A DNA stretch of 64,000 nucleotides. Origin: Caulochytrium protostelioides. Taxonomy: Eukaryota; Chytridiomycota; Caulochytriomycetes; Caulochytriales; Caulochytriaceae. Shown piece after piece: positions 43,458 through 52,973 of this stretch. Where the stretch lies: positions 1-64,000 of the forward strand of contig ML014214.1 of assembly GCA_003615045.1 (NCBI GenBank), in the 5' to 3' direction. Within the stretch, counting starts at the first letter, position 1. The number at the start of each line of letters is the position of its first letter. The notes beneath the pieces are model-generated. The model searched no databases. It saw only the letters and a list, made by a program, of their open reading frames with translations, and had not been told where the DNA came from. A program made the position numbers and the translations under genes.

Positions 43458-44395
43458 CTTTACTATGATGCAGATGCTGATACGGCGAATATTGCTGAAT
43501 TGTTAACGAAACGGCCACCATCGCGCGGATGGCATATCGATACCGGAAACCCCGCATCAACGTCGATCACAGTCGTTGAGCAGGTCAGGCATGTGGTATC
43601 ATGCATGAATCACACGTAAACCTCGTGGTGTGCATGATGTCGTCATAGCTTAAAGAAACGGATACCGCTACGTACCTTATGGCATCAGTGATCTAATGAC
43701 ATCCCGAACAAATGGAGGGCAAGTCAGGATGGCTCTAAATGAGTCTAGCTCTATCCCGAGCCATTCGCGCCTCCGATCCGAACGACTGTGGCGTGATGTA
43801 GCTTCGAGAGCGATGCGCGCCAGCATCCAGCGTTTCGGGCTTCCTCTTGCCCCCCATCGATGCGCCCTGGTTGTATCGAGCGGAGTTTGGAATTGTTGTT
43901 AATCTGGCCGCATTGAGATCGAAGCGTCTACTCAGCGGCAGGACGTCTCACACCCAGGGTCACAAAACCAGTTCCCCCATCGTGCTGGTGCTCACGTGCG
44001 GGATCGACCCCCGGGAGTGTCGACCGTTGTCGGATGGCTGACCGGAGCCGTCCCAGCCGAGGCGCGGGAGCGAACATCTCTGAACGCGTATGACGGGGCT
44101 GCCGTGTTTAGAGCTGCCGGGGCTGCCGATGCACCTGTGCGAGCATATCGAATGCTTTATTTCAGATGCCGATTCCATAGGCCAACTTTTACTTTTCTGA
44201 TACCCTTTTGTTGCATTCCACACGTCCAGCACCTTTTTTTCTGTTTTTATTGTTGCGGATCCGCTGGCATCGTCCATACCGATCGGTCGAGGATGGCGTG
44301 TTTCTGATTAAGGTCATTACCGACCGACGTGCCGGGTCCACGTGCGGGAAGCGCGGTCGTTTTCATGCCTCGGCCTCCGCTGCGCTGCGACGGTG

Positions 44396-47300
44396 ATGGA
44401 GGCAGCCGCTCGTCTCGACAATGCCCACCGGGGCGTGCGTCATGACGGAACTATCGATGCGGCCTCGCGCGCCAACACGACGCCTGATGCGACTCCTGAT
44501 GTTATGCCTGATGCGGCACCCTACTACGCGACCGCCGCGGCGTCGTCGCGGTCACTGACGCCTAAAAGCGCGATCGTGCGGTCACTGCGTGAGATGCATC
44601 GCTCGCAGACCCTCAACGCCCGCAGCATGCAAGTCCTGAGCCACGTGTCCTCGCCGCCGCCCGTCGAGACCGCCGCGTCGCCGCTCACCGAACACAGCCG
44701 TCGGCTGCACACGGCGTTGGACGCCTCGCGACGGCGGCTGTATGACGCGAGTCTCGCGGACGAAGACGAGCAGCGCCGCGCGCAGGCCGCGTGGGCGCAT
44801 CGCCGATGGACGGCGCTGCAGCAGCGGCTTCGCGAGGCCCGGGCCCTCGCGGTTGGCGAACCGCCGCCGGACGCGGCCGATGGTGCCGACCTTGCCGTGC
44901 CATCCGCGGCAAGCTCGCCGCCCATTGCCACGACGCAGCCGCAGCTGCCGCCGCAGCTACGGGACGCGACGGCGCCGACGTTTGTGATTCATGTTACCGG
45001 TCTTGCGACGCGTCTCGCCCAGGGCGACTGGTACGTTCGGGCGACGCTGCTGCACGCGTCGGGGATGGGCGGGCTGCTGCAGCCGATGCCGGGCGACGCG
45101 CGGGGGACACCGGTCGGGGCGACAGCGGCCGCGATGGCCGGCCGCCTCGTGCCGAGCGTCGTCGTCCGCCTCGTGGGCCGGCCCCGCAGCGGCACGGGGG
45201 GCACCGCGCGCAGCGACGTCGCCATCGCCGCAGACCCGATCACGATGAACACCTCGCTCGCGTATGCACAGTACGCTCGCGCGATCCTGATGGTGGAACT
45301 GCTGCCGTGCACGCCGCGCCGCGGTGCGGCGCAGGCCGTGGACGGCGCGGCGCCGTTCGGCTGGGCGTTCACGCGACTCGAGCCCCCGCAGGCCGCGTCC
45401 GTGGCGTCTCCGCGGCGCGTGAGCCTCCAGTTGTGGGAGTGGCGGTCGCGGCCTTCGGTGCTGGCCGGTAAGACCCGCGTCGCGCTGGGCACGATCGGCG
45501 GCATGCGGACCATCGCGCTCGCAGAGCTCTCGGTGCCCGACCAGGTGGGCCAGTGGTGTGCCGAGCGGCGGCCACTGGACGGCCGCATCGAGCTCGCCAT
45601 CGCGCCGCCGCCGCTCGGCGTCCCGCTGGACCCCGCGGACCCCATGCGCCGGACGCCGTCGTCGCCGTCGCTCGCGACCAGCGGCGCCGCGCTGGCGTGC
45701 ACGCCCGGCCCTGAGGATGGCGGCCTGTCGTCGGCCGCCACCTCGCACGGCTCCGACCTCGACGCGCCGCCGTCCGCGTCGCCGCAGCGCTCGCTCACGG
45801 CGCTGGCCGCCCCACCCGACGCGTGGCAGGCCATGCAGTGGTCTCGGCAGGAAGGCCAGTTCTGCCGGCCGCCCGACCACGCGCTGCGCGCCATCGCGCT
45901 GCCCGGCGGGTTCGCTTCGGCGGCCGCGCTCTCCCAGGACGGGCTGTGGCTCGCGACCGCGCATCCGTCGTCCGCGCGGCCGGCACTCGCCTCACGGGCC
46001 CGGGTCGTCGCCGCCGTGGTCCCGCCCGCGCCGCGGCAGCGTCCCTACGACCTCATCATCACGGCGGCCCTCGGCACCGGCCCGTCGCTCTGTCTGCGCC
46101 ACGCCCACCAAGCGCCGATCATCCATGTGCTGTGGCTTCCCTTTGCGCCCATTGACCGCGCCGCGTCGGCCACGACGACGACGACGACGACGACGACGGC
46201 GGCACCGGCTTGGTGGATCCTGACGATGAGCGTGGACGGCGTGACCCACGTGTGGCGCATCGATCGACATCTCTGGACCGGCATCGACCACGCGCTGGCC
46301 GCATGGACCCGCGTGGCCGAGCGGCCCCTGCTCGCCGTGCTCGCCGACGCGTCGACGACGCCGCCGCCGGCCGCTGACGGCGCTACGTGCGCGATGGAGA
46401 CGGTCCTGGCCGAGCCCATCATCACGCACGTATTTGCTGATCCCATCTATGCCGCGGCATGCAGTCCGCACGACGACGCGGTCGTCCTCGCTGTCGACCG
46501 TCCATCGCGATCGCGCCAGGCCGCCACGCGGCACTACCGCCGGGCGACTGTGGCGCTCGGCAGCGCGTCCGGCGACCTGACGCTGGCCTCGATTCTCGTG
46601 CGTCGGCAGAAGGCCTCGGCCAAGATGGTCGTGAGCGTGCTGCGGGTGCGGCCGACCGAGGGCGCCGTGCGGCGAGCTCACGACGGGCCCGTCATGAGCG
46701 TCGCCTGGGACGGAAGGCCCCAGGGCGCGTTGATGAGTGGCGACGCCTCGGGCGAGGTCCGCGTCTGGCAACGATTGGGGCCCGCGGCTTCGTCGCGTCA
46801 CGGGGGGCCGGACGTTCCTGAAGACGTCGACGCCATGGATGCCGCCGGTGACGCTGCTGCTGCTGCTGCTGCTGCCGCTAACGGCGGAGCGCTTAATGAC
46901 CTGGCGTGTACGGGCATCCTGCCGATCTGGACGACACCGATTCTGGCGATGAGCGTGCATCCGGTCACGCGCCACGTGGTACTGCGGACCCTGGGCGACC
47001 AGCTGGCGACGCTGGACGTGGGCCTGATGCGCGCGACGTATGCCGACGGGGCGCCGGTGGCTTGGACGCGGTCCGAGTCGGCGTCGCTACTGCCGACGTC
47101 GCGCCACGAGTCCGGCCAACGGGCTGCTGCGATGAGTATGCGCGACCTGCTCCGCCCCACCGTGCGAGCTTCATCACCCTCTAGCCTCGCGGGTCCCTCC
47201 GCCGCCGATGCAGACGCTGAGCAGCTGGCAAGTCCCCCGTGGGCCTCGATCTGCCGCCGCGTGACGACGGCAGGCGTGCCGCGGTTGCAGTTCTCGCCGT

Positions 47301-47914
47301 GCGGACAGTTCGTTCTGGCCACGACCGTCGGCGTTCCCGGCGGCGTCGGCAGCGGCGTGCAGATCCTCGACGGGCGGCTGCTCAGGCCGCTTCCGCACGG
47401 CCGCTTCACGCTCGCCGCGCCGGCTCCCGGCGTCGGCGGCGCGGCGTCGGCGTCGGCGCCGCCGTGCCACGTGCTCTACCATCCGTTTGAGAACGTGATG
47501 CTCCTCATCCCGGGTGAGTCCGCGCGCCACGTGCTGGACCCGCCCTCCGCGTCCGCGCTGCGCGCCGTGCCCGCGCCCACGCCCTCGATCGCAGCGATGC
47601 GAATCGTCTGCCATCAGGCCGACCTGGATGCGGCGGCGTCGGCAGCGGCGTCGGCAGCGTCGGTGGCGCGCCCGTCAGACCCCCGCGGCGCCCGCAGCCG
47701 CCACCGGTCGCCGGTCCGCGGCGAGACGGCGGGCGACGAGGCGGCGCGGCACGCGGCCATTGCCGAGCGGATGCGGCTGCGTGACCAGAGCGCCCAGCGG
47801 TGGGACCAGGTCCTGGAGGACGCGCTCTTCTCGACACGGCTGCAGCGGCGCCATCACGACCTCGCGTCGCTCGTGGAGCTCGCGGCGCAGAGCACGGCCG
47901 ATCTTGTAGACTGA
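44396..47914 (+). CDS. Jouberin/AHI1-like WD40 protein
   Basis: 1172 residues from the ATG at 44396, one exon. Residues about 60-165 are helical and charged (possible coiled coil). A C2-like segment follows at about 195-420: FVIHVTGLATRLA, PITMNTSLAYAQYARAILMVELLP, FGWAFTRLE and SLQLWEWRSRP, in the order seen in Jouberin. Then comes the junction WSRQEGQFCRPPDHALRAIALPGG and WD40 repeats (QDGLWLATAHP; SVDGVTHVWRID; HDGPVMSVAWDGRPQGALMSGDASGEVRVWQ). AHI1 in animals is a transition-zone and basal-body protein needed for ciliogenesis. No SH3 domain is seen at the C-terminus. WD40 identity is firm; Jouberin orthology rests on the order of domains and the junction motif. Confidence 0.72.
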   Translation: MEAAARLDNAHRGVRHDGTIDAASRANTTPDATPDVMPDAAPYYATAAASSRSLTPKSAIVRSLREMHRSQTLNARSMQVLSHVSSPPPVETAASPLTEHSRRLHTALDASRRRLYDASLADEDEQRRAQAAWAHRRWTALQQRLREARALAVGEPPPDAADGADLAVPSAASSPPIATTQPQLPPQLRDATAPTFVIHVTGLATRLAQGDWYVRATLLHASGMGGLLQPMPGDARGTPVGATAAAMAGRLVPSVVVRLVGRPRSGTGGTARSDVAIAADPITMNTSLAYAQYARAILMVELLPCTPRRGAAQAVDGAAPFGWAFTRLEPPQAASVASPRRVSLQLWEWRSRPSVLAGKTRVALGTIGGMRTIALAELSVPDQVGQWCAERRPLDGRIELAIAPPPLGVPLDPADPMRRTPSSPSLATSGAALACTPGPEDGGLSSAATSHGSDLDAPPSASPQRSLTALAAPPDAWQAMQWSRQEGQFCRPPDHALRAIALPGGFASAAALSQDGLWLATAHPSSARPALASRARVVAAVVPPAPRQRPYDLIITAALGTGPSLCLRHAHQAPIIHVLWLPFAPIDRAASATTTTTTTTTAAPAWWILTMSVDGVTHVWRIDRHLWTGIDHALAAWTRVAERPLLAVLADASTTPPPAADGATCAMETVLAEPIITHVFADPIYAAACSPHDDAVVLAVDRPSRSRQAATRHYRRATVALGSASGDLTLASILVRRQKASAKMVVSVLRVRPTEGAVRRAHDGPVMSVAWDGRPQGALMSGDASGEVRVWQRLGPAASSRHGGPDVPEDVDAMDAAGDAAAAAAAAANGGALNDLACTGILPIWTTPILAMSVHPVTRHVVLRTLGDQLATLDVGLMRATYADGAPVAWTRSESASLLPTSRHESGQRAAAMSMRDLLRPTVRASSPSSLAGPSAADADAEQLASPPWASICRRVTTAGVPRLQFSPCGQFVLATTVGVPGGVGSGVQILDGRLLRPLPHGRFTLAAPAPGVGGAASASAPPCHVLYHPFENVMLLIPGESARHVLDPPSASALRAVPAPTPSIAAMRIVCHQADLDAAASAAASAASVARPSDPRGARSRHRSPVRGETAGDEAARHAAIAERMRLRDQSAQRWDQVLEDALFSTRLQRRHHDLASLVELAAQSTADLVD
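46171..46202. repeat. (ACG)n tract inside the AHI1-like gene
   Basis: Ten or so ACG codons encode a polythreonine run between two WD40 repeats. Such in-frame triplet expansion is common in this window's coding regions. Confidence 0.9.
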
Positions 47915-48480
47915 CTTGGCGCCTGTCGACTTTGAGGATCAGAGCTTCCACGCCACGGCGGGCGCAGGGCGCAGAGCGTGGCCTGGGCGCGGTCCTGAGC
48001 GAGCCTCGCAGAAGGCGAGAGAGAGCGAGAGGCTGGGACGCCACCGGCCCCCTCAACAGCGGTTGGAAGCCGGCGGCGGACCGACCGTGAAAGCGGGGTG
48101 GCCGCGGCGTGGCAGCGCTCACACCGGCCCGGCACATCGGGGGAGACTCATGAGTGTCATGCGCGCAACCATCCGATCCGACGCCGTCATACGACAGACG
48201 CCTGGTGAAGTTCCGCTGTCGGGTCCGTGGATCGTCGATGGGTCGGGACAACGACACGCTGCCGTCTGATCTTCTGCTACCCCTCCATCACCGCTGTACC
48301 ACCGCTGCATTAGGGCTGCTGTACCACCGCTCCGCCAAGCTCTCATAGCAAGCGAACCCGAATCACGCGGATCCACGTGTTGAACGACGATCTTCGGCCT
48401 CGTTCGGCGAAGGATTGAGAGCATTGCTCGGACAAGATCTCCCCGACTGCGACTCAACTGCGACGGCCGCCACTGCCATC
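47915..48480. other. Intergenic, CDC37 upstream region
   Basis: 566 bases between two plus-strand genes. No coding signal; it should contain the CDC37 promoter and leader. Confidence 0.4.
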
Positions 48481-50547
48481 ATGCCGGTCGGTAAGTGGTC
48501 CGAACGCCCCCCCTGTCGGATCGTGCGCGGACTGCAGCGGCAGCACACCACAGTGCGTCGCGCAAGGACGGTGCTCGCTCATGACGTTTCGCGCTGCGTG
48601 CCGCTGGATGGCCCGCGAAGACTTGATCCTCACCGCCGTCTGTCTGTTTCTTTTCCATCACCGATTCGATGACATCGCGACATCGTGATGATACCCCGGC
48701 CGGCTCTCCGCACCCCGTAATGGCTCTACGCGCTCATCCCCCGCTGCTCAGATTACAGCAAATGGGATAAACTCGAACTCAGCGACGATGAGGACTTTGA
48801 ATGCCAGTAAGTCCACCCCCCTCCGCTCGCGCGAGACGCGTGAGAACTAGCGCCTTCGTTGCCTCGTGGTTCTCTCGCCTCTCGCAGGGATCTCGATTGT
48901 TGCACCGATGACTCACACGCTCTCCGCGTCTGTTTGATCCCTTGATCGCTAATTAGTCCTAATGTGGACAAGAAGTCCATGATCCGATGGCGCCAGGCCG
49001 AGATTTACCGGCAGCGCCGTCAGCGCAACGACAAGATGGCGATTTTGCGCGAGGAGCAAGCGCTGAACACGAAAGCGACGACGGCGATTCAGACGATGCT
49101 CGCCATTGAGGCCGACGCGCCCGCAGACGCGCACGACGACGCCGCGGCCGCGGCGCGGCTCGAGCAGTGGACCGCGCAGCTCACGGCCCTCGAGCAGACG
49201 TGCAAAACCCTGGACGCTGACCACGAGCAGGCCGTTTGGAAGCGCCGCCATTCGGACGTCGATCCGCGCTGGCAGCCGCCGACGCGCGAGGACTACATGG
49301 ACGCGCGTCCGCAGCTACTGCCCCTGGCGCAGACGATCATCCACGCGTTCCAGCCGCGCGCAGCAGCCAAGGACGTGTCGGGCGCGCGCGCCGCGCTCGT
49401 CGCCGCCCGCGATGCCGCCGTCGCGCGCCTCGCCGAGCGCAACGTGCAGGCGCAGCAGGACATCGCGGCGTGCGAGGCGGAAGCGAACGCGCGGCTCACG
49501 AGCGAAAACATGTTCCACGAAGGCTTCAACGTCACCAAGACTAACAAACCTTCCGCGACGACGGTGACGACCACCGAGACGACGATCGAGACGATCCACG
49601 ACCCGAGCGCGGCCAAGCACGCGGCGTCGGCCTCAGCGGCCGAGAAAAGCAGCGGCGGAGCCGAAGGGGTGGCGTCCTCGCAACCCGCGGTCGGCGAGGA
49701 CGAGGACGACGAGGAAATCACGTATGCGCCGGCCCGCGCGTTTGCGGACCTGAACAGCCTCGAGTCGTCCTACACGTACCTGACGCAGCACCCCGAGCTC
49801 GCGAACCAGAAGTACTCGGACATGATCCTCGCGGAGGCGTTCCGGACGGCGCTGCGGGCCAAGACGACGATGCTGCAGGCCGCGAGCGGCGTGGTGCCCG
49901 TGACGGCGGCGGCGCGCGCTGCGGCGAAGCAGGACGATGCCCGCGTCCCGCAGCTCGTCCAGCAGAGTCTGCTGCTGCAGTATACGGGCCTGCTCGGCAA
50001 GGACGGGATCCGGCTGTTCTTTGAAAAGATGAAGGCCGGCGCTGCGTCGGCCGCGCCCTCGCCGAACGGCGGCGCCGCGAGCGCCAAAGCCCTCTACTAT
50101 CAGGACTGCATGGCGATGACGCAGCGCATTCGGGACCGTGTGCAGGTCCTCGCGAGCGAGCAGGTCAATGCCGAAGTCGCGGAGCGCCGGGAAGCGGATG
50201 CCCTGGTGGACGCGGCGCGCCAGCCGGACGGCACGCTGGCGCTGCCGGTGCCGCCCGACCTCGAGGCGGGCGAAGCTGAGCTGTTCCACCAGCGCAAGGC
50301 ACTGTTCGACGGGCTGCCCGCGAGCTTCCAGGAAGGCCTGCTGCGGCAGGACGTCGACGCCATCAACGGCTACTTCTCCTCCCTCAGCGCCGAGGAGGGC
50401 GCCCGCATGGCGAAAGCGTGTGCACGCGTCGGCCTCATTGCGTTCGAGGAAGACGGCGACGACGACGACGACGACGAGAGCCACGCGGAAGACAAGTCCG
50501 GCAACGAGCGTGGTGAGGCCGCGAAGGATGCCGCGTCATTGTCATAG
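48481..50547 (+). CDS. cdc37: Hsp90 co-chaperone Cdc37, three exons with a 10-base first exon
   Basis: Recruits protein kinases to Hsp90. Exons are 48481-48490 (ATGCCGGTCG), 48752-48806 and 48957-50547. Both introns (261 and 150 bases) begin GTAAGT and end AG. Splicing yields MPVDYSKWDKLELSDDEDFE then CHPNVDKKSMIRWRQ, the near-invariant Cdc37 N-terminus with the CK2-phosphorylated Ser of the LSDDED motif. The product has 551 residues. A long coiled-coil N-domain follows, then the Hsp90-binding middle domain (NQKYSDMILAEAFRTAL ... LLGKDGIRLFFEKM), and a C-domain ending in an acidic DDDDDDE tail. The recovered N-terminus in frame across two splices makes the model very secure. Confidence 0.96.
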
Positions 50548-51089
50548 GTATAGGTCACTCGCCATCGGATCTCTGTGGTGGCCTCATCATGTTGACCGGC
50601 GTCAGCCTGTGCCTGCGCTCGGGCAGAGGGTCGGCAGCGCTGGTGGGCCGTCACGCATGGCTTAGCATTCTTGGGTTTTGGGGAAGGGCCCGTTGGGACA
50701 AGCGATGGCGTCGGAGGCCGCTAGGGCCGCCGCCGTGTGCGCGTGGAACATCGGTGGCCTCGCTCGGGGGCGCCTTCCCCACCGCCAAAGGGAACGATCG
50801 CCTGATGATACATCGCCCACAACATCCACATCAACACGTGCGCTGTCGGTAACTGATGTGTTTCATCCCGTTCAGTCGTCCGGGGTCGAGGCAGAGAGGG
50901 GGATGCTGCTGATGCCGCATTGCATTAGAATAATACAGTTGATTAATTCGGATGCGCTGTCGCTCCTTCCCAAACCCCTGGCTGAGACCTGCTTGATCGC
51001 CTGTTTTCCGATTCGTTCGCATACGTCGTGACGCATCTGTCGCTGGTCCCCGGTTTCTTCGTTTTCCACGCACGAAATCGGCGGCCGAC
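50548..51089. other. Intergenic, UBC7 upstream region
   Basis: 542 bases between plus-strand CDC37 and UBC7. No gene was recognised. Confidence 0.4.
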
Positions 51090-51602
51090 ATGAAGAAGAC
51101 GGCGGCCGCATCGACGGCCCTGCGCCGCCTGATGAAGGAGTACAAGGAACTGACGCTCAACGCTCCCGAAGGGATCACCGCAGGGCCCGCCGACGAGAAG
51201 GACTTCTTTAACTGGGAGATCCTGCTGGAAGGCCCCGAGGGCACCCCCTTCGAGGACGGCGTTTATACGGCCGTCATGACGTTTCCCCACGACTACCCGC
51301 TCGCGCCGCCGACGCTCCGGTTCACGTGCCCGTTTTGGCACCCCAACGTGTACAGCGACGGGACCGTGTGCATCTCGATCCTGCACCCGCCGGGTGACGA
51401 CCCCAACCGTTACGAGCACCGCTCTGAGCGCTGGTCGCCGGTCCAGTCGATCGAGAAGATCCTGCTCAGCGTGATGAGCATGCTCGCGGAGCCGAACGAC
51501 GAGAGCGGCGCCAACGTCGAGGCTTCGAAGCAGTACCGCGAGGACCGCGCGGGCTTCGAGGCCCGTGTCCGCGCTAATGCGCGCGCCAGCATCGGCCTCT
51601 AG
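51090..51602 (+). CDS. ubc7: Ubiquitin-conjugating enzyme E2, Ubc7/UBE2G2 type
   Basis: E2 enzyme of ER-associated degradation, working with membrane RING ligases. 170 residues, one exon, a full UBC fold. The HPN tripeptide (FWHPNVYSDGT) precedes the catalytic Cys94 in GTVCISILHPPGDDP, followed by the acidic loop insertion (PGDDPNRYEHRSERWSPVQS) that defines the Ubc7/UBE2G/UBE2R class. MLAEPNDESGANVEASKQYRED and the SIGL end match UBE2G2 closely. Length equals human UBE2G2 (165) within a few residues. The start ATG gives the usual TALRRLMKEYKEL opening. Confidence 0.96.
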   Translation: MKKTAAASTALRRLMKEYKELTLNAPEGITAGPADEKDFFNWEILLEGPEGTPFEDGVYTAVMTFPHDYPLAPPTLRFTCPFWHPNVYSDGTVCISILHPPGDDPNRYEHRSERWSPVQSIEKILLSVMSMLAEPNDESGANVEASKQYREDRAGFEARVRANARASIGL

Positions 51603-52307
51603 TCGGCGCCAGCGTTCGTGCCAGCATCGATCTTTCGCTCGCGCCCCTGCGTGCGTCGGCATCGGACTCTTGTCTGTGAACGGTGACGCGTCGCACGAAT
51701 GGAATGCCATCTTGTAAAAAAGATACTACTCAAAGAAAAAATGGTATGAGGCAGCCAGCGTGGTCGAGCCGCCGCCGGAGGCACCGATCGCCTCATACGG
51801 CGATGCGCGATGACGATCCGCGGGACTGGGTCCACCTTCGGGCCGGCCGCTCACGTTCACGCCCCACGAACCGGCCGCCGCGCGCAGCCCGCCGCACGGC
51901 GCCTGGATGGGCGGACACTTGCTGGTGCGATGGGGCGGCCCCGCCGCTCATCAGGAGACGAGCGGACTTTCAGCAGGGCGCGGGGCCACGCGGCATCCCA
52001 GAAACCGCCAGGCTCCACCCCGACAGTCCGCGTCCTGGCCAGCATCAGTATCCGTCACGAAGCGCGATTGAACGCCACCATTGCAACGCGCTGTGGACGA
52101 CCACCCGCTGTCTGGTACCTTAGCCGCTGCCTGCGACGCCGACCGTACCTTCGGCTGCCGATCCCTTGACTGCACATTCGCCCTCGATCCTCGCGCCGCG
52201 TGGTGGTGGCGGACGGCGCGGTGGTGAGACTGCGTCGTGGAGCGGGGCTGCCGCTGCCAACAGAGCCTTCGCGTCGACCGAGATCCATCTCCGCCAGTCG
52301 TCCAAAC
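51603..52307. other. Intergenic, no gene recognised
   Basis: 705 bases between UBC7 and the DUF1294 gene on the same strand. Overlapping Arg/Pro-rich frames only. Confidence 0.4.
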
Positions 52308-52835
52308 ATGCTGCACCTGCTCCGGCGGTCGATCGCGACGGCTGCGCCGCGCCTCGGCCTTGGCCTCCATGCCCGCCGCTACACCGGCTCCGCGGTCCCC
52401 GAGCCGAGCCTAACGCCACCCCTGCCCATCGTCTATGTGCTCGGCGGCTACCTCGTCGCCATCAACGCCTTCGCCGTCGGCCTCTTCGGGTACGACAAGT
52501 TCCAAGCCACCCGCCGCGGCTGGCGCATCCCGGAGCGCTCGCTGCAGCTGACGGCGCTGCTCGGCGGTTGGGCCGGCGGGCTCTGGGCCATGCAGACCTG
52601 GCGCCACAAAACCGTCAAGAAGGCGTTCCGCGAGCCGTACATGCTAGCGACGGCCGCCAACGGCGCGGTCATGGCCGCGGGCGCCGGCGCCTGGTGCCTC
52701 AGCCCGCGGTTCCGCACCGCCGTGCATACGTTCCTGCGTCCCCTGACGGTGCGGCTCGGCGGCGAGACCCTACCGACTGCGCAGCACGTGCCATCGTCGT
52801 CGCGGCCTGCGCCGCGGCCGCGGCGCCGTCGTTGA
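52308..52835 (+). CDS. DUF1294 family membrane protein, probably mitochondrial
   Basis: 175 residues from the ATG at 52308, which starts an Arg-rich amphipathic leader (MLHLLRRSIATAAPRLGLGL) like a mitochondrial presequence. An upstream in-frame GTG at 52200 is not used. The DUF1294 core is clear: NAFAVGLFGYDKFQATRRGWRIPERSL, LTALLGGWAGGLWAMQ and RHKTVKKAFREPY. Two or three hydrophobic helices are present. The family is common in bacteria as small inner-membrane proteins of unknown function, and it also occurs in fungi. It converges with NAB2, leaving a 138-base gap. Confidence 0.88.
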   Translation: MLHLLRRSIATAAPRLGLGLHARRYTGSAVPEPSLTPPLPIVYVLGGYLVAINAFAVGLFGYDKFQATRRGWRIPERSLQLTALLGGWAGGLWAMQTWRHKTVKKAFREPYMLATAANGAVMAAGAGAWCLSPRFRTAVHTFLRPLTVRLGGETLPTAQHVPSSSRPAPRPRRRR

Positions 52836-52973
52836 GCCGGCCCGCGACCCCTGCTCACGGATGCCGTGGTTCCTCCTCCGGTTCGGGCCGTGCTTGATCT
52901 CATATAAATTAGTTGCAAAAATCGAAGGCCCTCTGCCGGATCAAAAAGCGCCGAGACGGCGCCAGCGCCGCGG

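Larger units (their letters stand above)
42711..44395. other. Intergenic with a transposase-related relic
   Basis: Between Cdc25 and the AHI1-like gene, both on the plus strand. The first 600 bases hold the Fanzor/TnpB-like relic described separately. A terminator-like hairpin is at 43438-43457, and an imperfect inverted repeat (ATCATGCA...CACAC with GTGTGCATGAT) spans about 43598-43636. From about 43500 the DNA is less GC-rich. No intact gene is supported. Confidence 0.45.

Noticed and set aside
44957-45964. Long minus-strand frames antisense to the AHI1-like gene
   Set aside because: Antisense shadows of high-GC codons with no motif.
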